DNA from: Paludibacteraceae bacterium
Lineage (GTDB): Bacteria; Bacteroidota; Bacteroidia; Bacteroidales; Paludibacteraceae
Length of the DNA stretch: 36,457 bases
Direction of reading: 5' to 3'
NCBI GenBank assembly: GCA_017962005.1
Contig: JAGCWE010000130.1
Coordinates: 1 to 36,457 of the forward strand
Shown here: piece by piece, positions 11,601 through 20,371 of the stretch
Numbering within the stretch: position 1 is the stretch's first letter
Layout of the letters: every line of letters begins with the position of its first letter
Position numbers and translations under genes: made by a program
The notes under the pieces: generated by a model
Told to the model about the DNA's origin: nothing
The model's database searches: none
Seen by the model: only the letters and a program-made list of their open reading frames with translations

Positions 11601-12870
11601 TTACGCTTCCAAATTGTTTGTTACTCCGGGTCAGGAGTACAAGAAAGGACAGGTGGTTTGCGAATGGGATCCCTACAAGGCGGCTCTGGTGATTGAAACT
11701 GCCGGTACGTTACACTATGATGATGTCATAGAGGGTGTTACCGCAAAGACCGAGAGTGATGAGCAGACTGGTAAGAAAGAAGTGGTGATTACGGATACGA
11801 AGGACAAGAGCAAGATGCCGATGGCTCATATTTTGGACAAGGAAGGCAATGTGCTGCGCTCATACAATCTGCCCGTGAAGGCAATGCTCGTTCATGCAGA
11901 CGGAGCGGAAGTCAAGGTGGGCGACAATTTGTTCACCCAGACACGTGTTTTCGGTACGGCAGGTGATATCACCGGCGGTCTGCCCCGTGTCACCGAACTG
12001 TTCGAGGCGCGCAATCCGTCCAACCCCGCCATTGTCGCGGAGATTGATGGCGAGGTCAGCTACGGCAAAATCAAGCGCGGTAACCGCGAAATCACCGTCA
12101 CGTCCCGTCAAGGTGAAACTAAGTCATATCTCATTCCGCTCTCCAAGCAGATTCTTGTGCAGGAAGGTGACTATGTGCGTGCCGGTGTGGCTTTGTCAGA
12201 TGGAGCGATTACACCCGATGACATCTTGCGTATCCAGGGCCCCACAGCCGTGCAGGAATACATTGTCAATGAGGCTCAATCCGTTTATCGACTGCAGGGT
12301 GTGGAAATCAATGACAAGCACTTTGAAATTATTGTTCGTCAGATGATGCGCAAGGTGCAGATTAACGAGGCGGGCGACACGCGCTTCCTTGAGAATCAGA
12401 TTGTGGATAAGTTCGATTTCCTTGAGGAGAACGACCGTATATGGGGGAAGAAAGTTGTAACTGATGCCGGTGATTCAGAAGTGCTGAAAGCTGGTCAGAT
12501 TGTTACAGCACGCCGTCTGCATGATGAGAACTCGGCTTTGCGCCGTCGCGATCGCAAACTGGTAGAGGCTCGCGACGCAGAATGTGCCACTGCATCACAG
12601 ATACTGCAGGGAATTACAAAGGCTGCTCTGGGAACTAAGTCGTTTATGTCGGCGGCATCGTTCCAGGAGACAACGAAGGTGCTTAACGAGGCTGCTATTC
12701 AGGGACGTGTTGACACGCTTGAAGGTATGAAAGAGAATGTGATATGCGGTAACCTGATTCCCGCCGGTACAGGACTGCGTGAATTCCAACGGCTGAGCGT
12801 ACACAACAAAAAAGAGTATGCCGAGTTGCAGGCAGCACGAGCCAAACAAGAAAACGCAGATAATGAGTAA
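8608..12870 (+). CDS. rpoC: DNA-directed RNA polymerase subunit beta'
   Basis: A 1420-residue subunit that carries the active-site metal loop, seen as [12 protein letters not shown]. The N-terminal zinc-binding region has CYCGK and CEHCG (near residues 70-90). A second cysteine cluster, [14 protein letters not shown], lies near residues 890-903. The trigger-loop region [16 protein letters not shown] is intact. The length fits Bacteroidota beta'. Its last codons overlap the start of the following sugar dehydrogenase gene by 8 bp, with no terminator between them. Confidence 0.98.
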   Translation: MAYNNKQDSIKKSGFTKISIGLASPDEIMNLSSGEILKPETINYRTYKPERDGLFCERIFGPTKDYECYCGKYKRIRYKGTVCEHCGVEVTEKKVRRERMGHIRLAVPVAHIWYLRSLPSKMAALLGIPTKKLESIIYYEKFVVIQAGALAGQKFSDGVVEDKLLLEEEDLENLLARLPEGNDQLDDTDPQKFIAKMGAEAIYDMLCRIDLDELSYSLRDTAAKDGSQQRKQEALKRLQIVESFRASKNRNRPEWMILKVIPVTPPELRPLIPLDGGRFATSDLNDLYRRVIIRNNRLKRLIEIKAPDVILRNEKRMLQEAVDSLFDNSRKTTAIKSDANRPLKSLSDSLKGKQGRFRQNLLGKRVDYSARSVIVVGPELKMHECGLPKDMAAELYKPFIIRKLIERGLVKTVKSAKKIIDRKDPVIWDILEYVMQGHPVLLNRAPTLHRHGILAFQPRMIEGKAIQLHPLACAGFNADFDGDQMAVHLPLSIEAILEAQLLMLGSHNILDPANGNPITVPSQDMILGLYYITKPRKNEKGEGLVFYSPEECFVALNEGKVDIHAIIKVRINGELAETTPGRVMVNQYVPEEVGYQNVTLKKSAVKNIISKVIKTCGVARTAKFLDDIKDLGYKMAFKGGLSFNLNDILIPEEKSDLIAKGNSEVEQITEMYNFGEMADDERYNNVVGAWNKVDAAVTDVLMKHMEEADQGFNSVYMMMDSGARGSKQQIKQLAGMRGLMAKPQKAGAAEGRQTIENPILSNFKEGLSVLEYFISTHGARKGLADTALKTADAGYLTRRLVDVSHDVIITEEDCGTLRGLTAHAIKQNDNVVATLSQRILGRVSVHDILDLDGNIIVAAGEEIREAQCEAIEAAGIDEVEIRSVLTCEARHGVCAKCYGHNLATRQMVQRGEAVGVIAAQAIGEPGTQLTLRTFHSGGVAGNAATENTYAIPRDGRIEIDELRTITTETGDTIVVSRLNDMRLVDPDTDVVLTTFNIPYASKLFVTPGQEYKKGQVVCEWDPYKAALVIETAGTLHYDDVIEGVTAKTESDEQTGKKEVVITDTKDKSKMPMAHILDKEGNVLRSYNLPVKAMLVHADGAEVKVGDNLFTQTRVFGTAGDITGGLPRVTELFEARNPSNPAIVAEIDGEVSYGKIKRGNREITVTSRQGETKSYLIPLSKQILVQEGDYVRAGVALSDGAITPDDILRIQGPTAVQEYIVNEAQSVYRLQGVEINDKHFEIIVRQMMRKVQINEAGDTRFLENQIVDKFDFLEENDRIWGKKVVTDAGDSEVLKAGQIVTARRLHDENSALRRRDRKLVEARDAECATASQILQGITKAALGTKSFMSAASFQETTKVLNEAAIQGRVDTLEGMKENVICGNLIPAGTGLREFQRLSVHNKKEYAELQAARAKQENADNE

Positions 12871-13858
12871 GACTCCCCAATCGCTCAATTTCGCCCTTAT
12901 AGGCGCGGCGGGTTATATAGCCCCGCGCCATATAAAGGCGATTGCGGAAACCGGCAACAACCTGCTGGTGGCATACGATAAGTTTGATTCGGTGGGACGG
13001 CTTGACAGTTCGTTCCCAGACTGCTCGTTCTTCACCGAGAATGAACAGTTCGACCGTTTCTGTTCCAAGCAGATGCGGACATCTGATCCGCTCCACTGGA
13101 TGAGTATATGCACCCCCAATTACACGCACGATGCTTTCATTCGCTACGGCTTGCGTCTCGGCGTGAATGTGATTTGTGAGAAGCCTCTTGTGCTTAACCC
13201 GTACAATATAGACAATCTTCTCGAAATGGAGCAGGAAACGGGACATCAGGCTTATACCATTCTCCAGCTCCGTTTGCACGAGGCTATAGCTGGTCTCAAA
13301 CGCAAGGTGGAAGCCGGACCGAAAGACAGAATATACGATGTGGATCTTACGTATATCACTTCTCGAGGCAAGTGGTACTACTCAAGTTGGAAGGGTGATG
13401 TTCACAAGTCAGGAGGCATTGCCACAAATATCGGTGTCCATTTCTACGATATGCTCCAGTGGGTGTTCGGCAGAGTAAAACGGAACATCGTTCACGTGAT
13501 GTCGTTTGACCGTGTGGCTGGGTATTTGGAACTGGAGCAGGCAAGGGTGCGCTATTTCCTCAGTATTAATGCAGATTGCCTGCCACAGAATGCCGTGCAG
13601 GGTGAGAAAAAAACGTTTCGGACGCTTTCCATCGATGGTGAGGAGTTTGAGTTCTCGCAAGGTTTCACAGAGTTGCATACCGAATCATATCGGCGTATCT
13701 TGTCGGGACAGGGCTTCCGTATTTCTGAAGCACGGTCTTGCATTGAAACAGTGAGCGAGATCCGGCACGCACAGCCGATAGGTTTGGTGGGTGAGTATCA
13801 TCCTTTGGCTCGTCTGCCGTTAGCACCTCATCCTTTCGGATGGGATGAAAAACGATAA
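12863..13858 (+). CDS. wbpB: UDP-N-acetylglucosaminuronate-type 3-dehydrogenase (WbpB/WlbA family)
   Basis: A 331-residue Gfo/Idh/MocA-family oxidoreductase. WbpB/WlbA enzymes oxidise C3 of UDP-GlcNAcA with NAD+ as the first step to 2,3-diacetamido-uronic acid sugars in surface glycans. The Rossmann start reads [19 protein letters not shown]. The catalytic lysine is in CEKPL (K107), and [14 protein letters not shown] and GVHFYDML (H193) match the WbpB subfamily closely as I remember it. The start at 12863 is chosen because it gives the family N-terminus; an upstream in-frame ATG lies inside rpoC. It overlaps rpoC by 8 bp. The partner enzymes (dehydrogenase, aminotransferase, acetyltransferase) are not in the window. 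Confidence 0.88.
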   Translation: MSKTPQSLNFALIGAAGYIAPRHIKAIAETGNNLLVAYDKFDSVGRLDSSFPDCSFFTENEQFDRFCSKQMRTSDPLHWMSICTPNYTHDAFIRYGLRLGVNVICEKPLVLNPYNIDNLLEMEQETGHQAYTILQLRLHEAIAGLKRKVEAGPKDRIYDVDLTYITSRGKWYYSSWKGDVHKSGGIATNIGVHFYDMLQWVFGRVKRNIVHVMSFDRVAGYLELEQARVRYFLSINADCLPQNAVQGEKKTFRTLSIDGEEFEFSQGFTELHTESYRRILSGQGFRISEARSCIETVSEIRHAQPIGLVGEYHPLARLPLAPHPFGWDEKR

Positions 13859-13871
13859 TTAGGATAGCAGC

Positions 13872-14744
13872 ATGCGAATGACACAAATCATATCAATCCC
13901 GCGTTGGCTGTTTATAGTGGCAGTTGTAGTTATGTGTGGGCTGTCATCTTGCGTAACTAGCAAGAGAATCAACCTTATGCAGGAACCGACCAAGAATAAC
14001 AAGATTCCGTCCTATACAGACACGATTTCGTATGAAGATTATGAACTGCGTATGGGGGACCGGCTGTATATACGCGTTCACTCCGTTGACCAACAAGTTC
14101 AGAAACTGTTTTCGGCAGCTTTGGGTGGAAGAGCGGGGAGCGGATACAACAATAATTACCAACAGTTGAATGTGGCGAATCAAGGATACGCCAGCGAATT
14201 GTACACGTATCTCGTACTAGAGGACGGAACGATAGATTTCCCGTTGGTTGGTCGGCTCTATGTGCGCGGTATGAACACTCGTCAAGTTAAGTATCGTCTC
14301 GAAGAGGAACTGGCAACGTACATCAAGGATTACGGCGACTATAAGATGGTTTCGGTGGATGTGAATGTGGTACAGCGTATGTATAGTGTTATCAGCGAAG
14401 GAGGTTCAGGCAATTATTCCATCCGTCGTGAGAAGATGACTATCTACGAAGCCATCGCGCAAGCGGGTGATGTTGGTGATTGGTCAGATCGTTCAAAAGT
14501 GAAGATTGTGCGCGAAAAGGAAGGGCAGACTAAAGTCATTGAGTTCGATATGCGGTCAAGAGACATTATTAACTCTGAATATTACTATGTGGAGCCTAAT
14601 GATGTAATCTATTTGCAGCAGTTGTCGGGCAAGGCTTTTCGGGTGAGTAATATAACCACAGCTATCGCCGTAACAGCGACTACAATTTCGTTCGGCGGTT
14701 TGATATATGGTATTGTTCAACGTATTATTAATGCTTCTAAATGA
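13872..14744 (+). CDS. Wza-like polysaccharide export lipoprotein (first copy)
   Basis: A 290-residue outer-membrane export protein of the Wza/BexD family. The N-terminus is a signal peptide with lipobox LSSC near residue 27, so it should be lipid-anchored. A Poly_export domain starts around YELRMGDRLYIRVHS (residue about 56) and continues through GTIDFPLVGRLYVRGM. An SLBB-like fold follows, ending in NSEYYYVEPNDVIYL. A hydrophobic segment near residues 258-282 could span a membrane. It overlaps the next gene by ATGA (14741-14744), implying translational coupling. Initiation at 13878 (MTQ) is also possible. Confidence 0.88.
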   Translation: MRMTQIISIPRWLFIVAVVVMCGLSSCVTSKRINLMQEPTKNNKIPSYTDTISYEDYELRMGDRLYIRVHSVDQQVQKLFSAALGGRAGSGYNNNYQQLNVANQGYASELYTYLVLEDGTIDFPLVGRLYVRGMNTRQVKYRLEEELATYIKDYGDYKMVSVDVNVVQRMYSVISEGGSGNYSIRREKMTIYEAIAQAGDVGDWSDRSKVKIVREKEGQTKVIEFDMRSRDIINSEYYYVEPNDVIYLQQLSGKAFRVSNITTAIAVTATTISFGGLIYGIVQRIINASK

Positions 14745-15514
14745 AGAAAACAATTTCATATAGTACGTTTTGCTTTGTTTTTTTAATAACAATGCTGCTC
14801 ACGGGCTGTTATGGTCATAAGCAGGTGGGACTGTTGCAGGATCGTCAGGATCTGCCGCATTACGACAGTGTGGGATACCAACCGTACCGTTTGCAGGTTA
14901 ATGATGAGATAGTGTACCGTATCATTACGCTTGATGAGACATTGGGTAAAACACTCGCGCAAGATTTGGGTAGTAATACAGGTGGAGGATATAACTATGC
15001 ATATTCTTATCGGATTTATTCCGATGGTACTGTCAATTTGCCTTTCCTTCCGCCGATACGTTTGGAGGGGATGACCGAACTGGAGGCACAGGATACAGTA
15101 AAGCGGTATATGCGTGAGCTGATTCCGGATGCGGAGATAAAATTAGCTTTGTACAACAAGTATTTTACCGTATTGGGTGATGTCAGTTCCGGTGTCCGGT
15201 ACATTTACAAGGAGCGAATGACCATTTATCAAGCACTGGCTATGTCCGGGCGCGTTTTGAATTCAGGGGATCGTCGGCATATACGTATCATCCGGCCACA
15301 TGGCAATGCCGAGCCGGAAGTGTTAGAGTTTGATATGCGGACCAATACCCTGATTGACTCGAAATACTACTATATTTATCCCAACGATCTCATTTACGTC
15401 AGCCGTGAGCCGGCAGCTTTCTTTAAGCAGGAGAGTTATTCAAGTTTTATCGCATTGATTACCAGTTCGGTTTCGCTGCTTGTTACCGTGCTGAACTATA
15501 TACCTATGAAATGA
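14741..15514 (+). CDS. Wza-like polysaccharide export lipoprotein (second copy)
   Basis: A 257-residue second member of the same family as the gene before it. It has signal peptide and lipobox LLTGC (Cys about residue 23), the Poly_export block YRLQVNDEIVYRIITLDE, DGTVNLPFLPPIRLEGM, and the matching end SKYYYIYPNDLIYVS. A hydrophobic C-terminal stretch near residues 228-253 follows. The two proteins share architecture and the DMRxxxxIxSxYYYxxPNDxIY pattern, so they arose by duplication or form a hetero-oligomeric channel. It sits 22 bp before the Wzc-like gene. Confidence 0.86.
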   Translation: MKKTISYSTFCFVFLITMLLTGCYGHKQVGLLQDRQDLPHYDSVGYQPYRLQVNDEIVYRIITLDETLGKTLAQDLGSNTGGGYNYAYSYRIYSDGTVNLPFLPPIRLEGMTELEAQDTVKRYMRELIPDAEIKLALYNKYFTVLGDVSSGVRYIYKERMTIYQALAMSGRVLNSGDRRHIRIIRPHGNAEPEVLEFDMRTNTLIDSKYYYIYPNDLIYVSREPAAFFKQESYSSFIALITSSVSLLVTVLNYIPMK

Positions 15515-15536
15515 AAATCAGCTAATTTTAGACTAT

Positions 15537-18206
15537 ATGGCGAAAGACAATCCGTATTATACCGACCCGTACAAAGACCCTGTACAGAATCCGCTGATTG
15601 ACCCGTATGCCGATTTGCATAAGAATCCGTATGATCCGACCAATCCGTATGCCAATCCGTATGCCAATCCGTATATTAATCCATATCAGAATCCATACCA
15701 GAACCCTTATATGAACGTACCCGGTGCGCAAGGGGGAGCGGAAGAGGAAGAGTCGGGCAGCAGTTTCAACTTGGTGGAATGGCTCGTGAGAGTGGTTCAC
15801 TATTGGTATCTGTTTGTTATTGCTGGTGCATTGGCTTATGGTGTGGCGGCATTGCTCAACCGTAAGTGGATAGAGGAGTATGAGTCAAGTGGTACAATCT
15901 TGATTAAGGAATCTGGCAGTCAGCTCGCCTCACAGAAAGGACTCTTCCAAGGCTTCGGTTTGGAACCGGTGTATAACAACATAAATAATCAATTGGTCAT
16001 ACTAGGGTCTTATGATTTGTTGGCGCGCGTAGTGGATTCCATACCTTTTATGCAGGTGGATTACTATACGCAGGGCAGATTTAAGACGCGTAATCTTTAT
16101 CGCAGCACGCCCGTTATCATTGAGCCGGAATACATTCAGGAGTCGGTCAAAGGTCTGCTCTTCCAGATAACGTTCAAAGGGGATGGTGTGATGCATATTC
16201 ATTCCACTGATGAAAAACGTCCGTATGAGGCGGATGTGCATTATGGAGAGCGGGTCGAAGCACCCTATTTCTCTGCCACTTTCTGGCCCAGCGAACACAT
16301 CAGCCAGTCCGGACAGATTTATTTCCGTTTCCGCACGCGGGATGGTCTGATTAATGAGTTCCAGAGTCGTATGCGTCACGATTTTGTGATGAACGGGAGT
16401 TCTGTGTTGCGGCTGACACTGCGCAGTCAGACTCCGCAACGTGACTGCGATTTTATCAATAAACTGGCAGAGGTTTATTTGGCTCAGAATCTGGAAAAAA
16501 AGAATGAGGTTGCCAATAAATCCATCGCTTTCATCAATGAGCAACTGGATGCGTTGCAGGGCTCGTTGGAAAAAAGCGAGGATGCTATGACGCAGTTCCG
16601 TAATGAAAACAATTTTGTAGATGTTAGTTCGCATGCATCCCGTTTGATAGGTCAGATAAACAAATACGATGAACAGCAGATGAGTCTGCGTCTCAAGGAA
16701 ACTTACCTTAACTATTTGACCAATTACCTGCAGGAATCCATCGAGGAGGGTACCATTGCTTCGCCTTCCTCATTAGGATTGCCTGAAAGTACGTTGAGTA
16801 CTTTGGTGGCGCAACTAAATGCCTTACAACTGCAGCGTGGCGAATTGAGTGAGAAGAATGTATATTACGCCAAACTGACCAATGACATCAACAACGTCAA
16901 AATAACGATTGAAGAGGTGGTTAAGTCGATGCGTGCCACTCTTGAGATTGAAAAATCGGATCTCCAGAAACGGTATGAGGAAGTGGAAGTGGATATGAGG
17001 AAACTGCCGGAGAAAGAGTTGGAGATGATCAGCATAGAGCGCAATTATCGTGTGGATGACAATTACTACACGTTCTTCCTTCAGAAACGTGCCGAGGCGG
17101 AAATACAAAAAGCGAGTAACACACCTGACAACGAGATTATGGACAAAGCGCGCCCGATGTTCATTGTCAATGCTAACAGCAAAAAGAAAACAACCACTAC
17201 TTGTCTCGTGATTGGCTTACTGATTCCGTTGGGATTGATTATACTTACCGAACTGACCAACGACAAAGTGCGTACTCCTAGTGAGGCGGAGAGTTTGAGT
17301 AATTTCCGTCTTATTGGTTCTATACGCCATGCCAAGACGCAGAATCCGACGCTTGTCAAAGCATCTCCACGCTCGTCCTATGCTGAAATGCTGCGCGCGA
17401 TTCGTACACGCGTGGAGTTCATCACAGCAAAGAAAACGGGTATATCCATTTGTATCACCTCTACCGAATCTGGCGATGGTAAGACTTTCTTGTGTACCAA
17501 TTTTGCCGCGCTTTATGCAATGACTGGCAAAAAAACCATCTTGATAGACCTTGATATACGCAAGCCGAACATCCACACCAAATTGGGTCTGATTGAATAT
17601 ACGACGGGTATGTCCAATTATCTCAACGGAGATTGCGAGATGGAGGATGTCATCCTGCATCACGCGCCGTTTGATTTTGATATTATTCCCGCTGGAACAA
17701 CACCGCCTAATCCTGGTGAACTCATTCACTCCGATCGGCTGACGTTCATGTTGGACAAACTCAAGCAGACGTACGATTTTATCATTATCGACACATCGCC
17801 TGTCGGTCAGGTGCCGGATGCCTATTCCGTGATAGAGCAGACCGACACAACGCTGTTTGTCATCCGTTGTCTGCAAACTAGTAAATCGTTCTGCAAGCAA
17901 ACGCTTAAGCAGTTGGCCATCAACCATCGTAATAAAATCAACCTTGTCTTATCGGATATACCTACTGAAGGATTCCATCGTGGCTACGGTTACGGTTATG
18001 GTTACGGTTATGGCTACGGTTATGGTTCGTCCTATGGCTATGGCTACGGCACTGGTTCGGGTTATGGTTACGGCTATGGCTACGGTTCCGGCTATGGTAG
18101 ACGTAAGAACAGCTGGCGGTACAAGTACGGACAGTATTATAATCGCGTCTTCCGCAAGCAGGAAAAGGAGGAAGTCCACTACTATATGGACGATGACGAT
18201 ACATAG
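15537..18206 (+). CDS. Wzc-like polysaccharide co-polymerase and BY-kinase with Tyr-rich ends
   Basis: An 889-residue inner-membrane protein combining a Wzz-type chain-length domain with a bacterial tyrosine kinase domain. Residues 5-58 are a low-complexity tract with eight NPY and two DPY triplets. TM1 lies about 91-108 and TM2 about 554-573, with coiled-coil periplasmic sequence between them. The kinase shows Walker A SGDGKT (K649), Walker A' TILIDLDIRKP (D671, D673) and Walker B FIIIDTSPVGQ (D752). The tail has 15 Gly-Tyr units, then YKYGQYY and an acidic end DDDDT. In BY-kinases tail tyrosines are autophosphorylated; this tail is unusually long and regular. It acts with the two preceding Wza-like proteins. 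Confidence 0.9.
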   Translation: MAKDNPYYTDPYKDPVQNPLIDPYADLHKNPYDPTNPYANPYANPYINPYQNPYQNPYMNVPGAQGGAEEEESGSSFNLVEWLVRVVHYWYLFVIAGALAYGVAALLNRKWIEEYESSGTILIKESGSQLASQKGLFQGFGLEPVYNNINNQLVILGSYDLLARVVDSIPFMQVDYYTQGRFKTRNLYRSTPVIIEPEYIQESVKGLLFQITFKGDGVMHIHSTDEKRPYEADVHYGERVEAPYFSATFWPSEHISQSGQIYFRFRTRDGLINEFQSRMRHDFVMNGSSVLRLTLRSQTPQRDCDFINKLAEVYLAQNLEKKNEVANKSIAFINEQLDALQGSLEKSEDAMTQFRNENNFVDVSSHASRLIGQINKYDEQQMSLRLKETYLNYLTNYLQESIEEGTIASPSSLGLPESTLSTLVAQLNALQLQRGELSEKNVYYAKLTNDINNVKITIEEVVKSMRATLEIEKSDLQKRYEEVEVDMRKLPEKELEMISIERNYRVDDNYYTFFLQKRAEAEIQKASNTPDNEIMDKARPMFIVNANSKKKTTTTCLVIGLLIPLGLIILTELTNDKVRTPSEAESLSNFRLIGSIRHAKTQNPTLVKASPRSSYAEMLRAIRTRVEFITAKKTGISICITSTESGDGKTFLCTNFAALYAMTGKKTILIDLDIRKPNIHTKLGLIEYTTGMSNYLNGDCEMEDVILHHAPFDFDIIPAGTTPPNPGELIHSDRLTFMLDKLKQTYDFIIIDTSPVGQVPDAYSVIEQTDTTLFVIRCLQTSKSFCKQTLKQLAINHRNKINLVLSDIPTEGFHRGYGYGYGYGYGYGYGSSYGYGYGTGSGYGYGYGYGSGYGRRKNSWRYKYGQYYNRVFRKQEKEEVHYYMDDDDT

Positions 18207-18231
18207 TACGTCGTCGCAGGTCCTAATAAAA

Positions 18232-18801
18232 ATGTTTGTTATCCAAGACACATTAGTCAGTCTGGATGTCCTTGAAAAGGAATTCTCGTGTGACCTTGCC
18301 GCATGTTGCGGCAAGTGTTGCGTTGAGGGAGATGCTGGTGCGCCGGTATCCGGAGAGGAACTGCAAGAGATAGAGAGGATCATTCCCATTGTGGAGCCAC
18401 TGATGACCCGCAAGGCAAGAAAAATTCTCAAAGAACAGGGGTTGAGTTATCTTGATCCATCAGGAGAACGAGTGCTCTCTATTGTGGACGGGGCGGAATG
18501 TATCTTTATGCAGCGTGATAACCGCCGTTGGTGCTACTGTTTGCTAGAACAGGTGTATGAGCAGGGAAAGACAACATGGCGCAAACCACTCTCATGCGCG
18601 CTCTATCCCGTCCGCCTGACAAGGGTGGGTGGCAAGGTCGGGGTGGAGTATCACCGTTGGGATATATGCTATCCCGCTCGCTTATTAGGTAAGAAAAATC
18701 ATATGCCTTTGTACCGGTTTCTCAAAGAACCGCTTATCCGGCGGTTTGGGAAAGAGTGGTACGATGAACTAGAATTAACTGCCAAAGAATGGGACAGATA
18801 G
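18232..18801 (+). CDS. DUF3109 family cysteine-rich protein
   Basis: A 189-residue cytoplasmic protein that resembles the DUF3109 family common in Bacteroidota. The cysteine cluster CDLAACCGKCC near residues 20-30 and later cysteines in CIFMQ, WCYC, SCALYP and DICYPARL suggest metal binding, as in YkgJ-like Fe/Zn chelating proteins. The start at 18232 is chosen because the longer in-frame ORF runs antiparallel in register through the Gly-Tyr repeat of the preceding gene and gives no sensible N-terminus. It overlaps the next gene by 13 bp. The biological role is unknown. Confidence 0.8.
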   Translation: MFVIQDTLVSLDVLEKEFSCDLAACCGKCCVEGDAGAPVSGEELQEIERIIPIVEPLMTRKARKILKEQGLSYLDPSGERVLSIVDGAECIFMQRDNRRWCYCLLEQVYEQGKTTWRKPLSCALYPVRLTRVGGKVGVEYHRWDICYPARLLGKKNHMPLYRFLKEPLIRRFGKEWYDELELTAKEWDR

Positions 18802-19562
18802 TGCAAGCAGAAATCATTACAATAGGTGATGAGTTGTTAATCGGACAAGTGCTGGACACCAATTCTGCGTGGATGGCGGAGCAACTGAACATTGCGGATA
18901 TAGCCGTTTATCAGATAACTTCCGTACACGATTCTGCAGAACATATCCGTCAGGCTTTGTCGGATTCCCTTCGAAGGTCTGACATCGTATTGCTGACAGG
19001 AGGTCTGGGACCGACAAAAGACGATATTACCAAGCGAGTTCTGTGCGACTTTTTCCATACTCGTCTTATCGAGAGCGACGGTGTGAGGCGGCATGTTGAA
19101 CAACTGTACAAGGACCGTCCCATTGTCCTAAATCGTCTGACAGCCACGCAATGGCTAGTACCCGAAACGGCAATAATTATGGAGAACCGCATAGGCAGTG
19201 CGCCGATTATGGTATGGGAACAGGAGAGCAAGATAGTGGCGAGTATGCCGGGTGTCCCCACGGAGATGCAGGTGGCTATGGACGAGCAGATTCTGCCTTT
19301 CTTGCAGCATCGTCTTCACGCGCGCGGCATCAACACGCATATCTGCCATCGCACCCTTACCGTTCGGGGTATCCCCGAGTCGGCGCTGGCTATTGAGTTG
19401 GAAACGTGGGAGAACGCTTTGCCCGAAGGGTTGCATTTAGCGTACCTACCCAAAGATGGCACGATTCGTCTGCGTCTGAGCAGTTACGGCGAATGCACGA
19501 ACGAGGAGGTGGAAAACCAGTTCGGTCAGTTGCGCGAAAAGGTACGGAAGTATCTTATTTAG
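18789..19562 (+). CDS. CinA N-terminal (COG1058, MoaB-like) domain protein without amidase domain
   Basis: A 257-residue protein matching the first part of CinA. It shows AEIITIGDELLIGQVLDTNSAW, LLTGGLGPTKDDITK, GSAPIMVWE and MPGVPTEMQ. In full-length CinA this domain has ADP-ribose/NAD pyrophosphatase activity and is followed by a PncC-type NMN amidohydrolase domain, for about 410 residues in all. That second half is absent here: the frame ends at 19562, and its stop region overlaps the convergent O-methyltransferase gene by 4 bp. It could be a natural stand-alone COG1058 protein or a truncated cinA. Confidence 0.85.
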   Translation: MGQIVQAEIITIGDELLIGQVLDTNSAWMAEQLNIADIAVYQITSVHDSAEHIRQALSDSLRRSDIVLLTGGLGPTKDDITKRVLCDFFHTRLIESDGVRRHVEQLYKDRPIVLNRLTATQWLVPETAIIMENRIGSAPIMVWEQESKIVASMPGVPTEMQVAMDEQILPFLQHRLHARGINTHICHRTLTVRGIPESALAIELETWENALPEGLHLAYLPKDGTIRLRLSSYGECTNEEVENQFGQLREKVRKYLI

Positions 19563-20212
19563 CTCTTTCGGGTAATGATAGTTAGACCGTCTCGAATGGG
19601 CACAATCACTTTTTCCCATTTAGAGTCATGTGCCACAAGGTCGTTGAACGCCCTCAGCCCTTTAGTCTGCGCGTCTCTGTCGTAAGCGGAATCCACGATA
19701 TGCCCGTCCCAGAGCGTGTTGTCTGCAAGTATCCACCCAGCGTCTGTTAGTCGGTCTTGTATAGCGGTAAGGTATTGTGAGTACTCCCGTTTGTCGCCGT
19801 CGATGAAGATAAGATCGAAACGTTCGTCCGGCGGGAGAGACGGAATAATCTCACAAGCGTTTCCTATTTTCAAATCAATATGCTGACCCAATGCGGACAG
19901 AGAAAGATTCCCGCGGATTCGGTCTTCCAACTCATCGTTGCGTTCAATGGTCAGCAGACGGCCTTCTGCGGTCAGACCCTCCGCAAGGCACAATGCCGAG
20001 TAGCCGGTATATGTGCCAATCTCAAGAATGCGTTTTGGACGGATCATCCGGCTTAAGAGAGCCAGTAATCTGCCCTGTACGTGTCCGGAAAGCATGTGAG
20101 GATTGACAGCGTGCAGATAGGTGCTGCGGGCAATGACTTGCAGGTATTCAGGTTCAGGCGAGGAATGTTGCTCGATATATTCCGCGAATACGCGGTAGGC
20201 GGGATTAGTCAT
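19559..20212 (-). CDS. SAM-dependent O-methyltransferase (family 3, YrrM/TrmR-like)
   Basis: A 217-residue class I methyltransferase. Motif I reads ILEIGTYTGYSALCLAEGL (about residues 62-80), followed by the acidic residue in TIERNDE. The metal/catalytic region is FIDGDKREY, and DNTLWDG is typical of the catechol-O-methyltransferase-like family. B. subtilis TrmR (YrrM), of this family, methylates 5-hydroxyuridine in tRNA; that substrate is a possibility, not shown here. The gene is convergent with the CinA-domain gene (4-bp overlap) and divergent from lrp, with its own promoter. Confidence 0.87.
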   Translation of the reverse strand: MTNPAYRVFAEYIEQHSSPEPEYLQVIARSTYLHAVNPHMLSGHVQGRLLALLSRMIRPKRILEIGTYTGYSALCLAEGLTAEGRLLTIERNDELEDRIRGNLSLSALGQHIDLKIGNACEIIPSLPPDERFDLIFIDGDKREYSQYLTAIQDRLTDAGWILADNTLWDGHIVDSAYDRDAQTKGLRAFNDLVAHDSKWEKVIVPIRDGLTIITRKS

Positions 20213-20275
20213 TGTTTTGAAGCGGTTAAGAGTCTCTAGATGTCGTTTTTTTAGAAAAAAGCATCAAAATGCACA

Positions 20276-20305
20276 CAAAAATAGGGTGGAATATTGAAAT
20301 CTCAA
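20276..20305 (-). promoter_or_regulatory. Bacteroidota-type promoter for the O-methyltransferase
   Basis: Read on the minus strand: TTG (plus-strand CAA at 20303-20305), 19 bp, then TATTTTTG (20276-20283). This fits the known TTG-N19-TAnnTTTG pattern of the Bacteroidota primary sigma factor. It interleaves with the divergent promoter of the Lrp gene. Confidence 0.7.
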
Positions 20306-20323
20306 AAAAGTGTGGTACTTTTG
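20294..20323 (+). promoter_or_regulatory. Bacteroidota-type promoter for the Lrp/AsnC gene
   Basis: TTG at 20294-20296, 19 bp, then TACTTTTG at 20316-20323, matching TTG-N19-TAnnTTTG. The start codon lies 48 bp downstream. Its -33 element lies inside the opposing promoter, so one bound protein could control both directions. Confidence 0.78.
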
Positions 20324-20371
20324 TGCGTGAAAATACGGGAAAGAATAACAATTTGATAAATTTTTAACATT

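Noticed and set aside
17960..18110. CRISPR or satellite DNA from the GGTTACGGTTATG-like repeat
   Set aside because: It is in frame and encodes the Gly-Tyr tail of the Wzc-like kinase, with synonymous variation between units.
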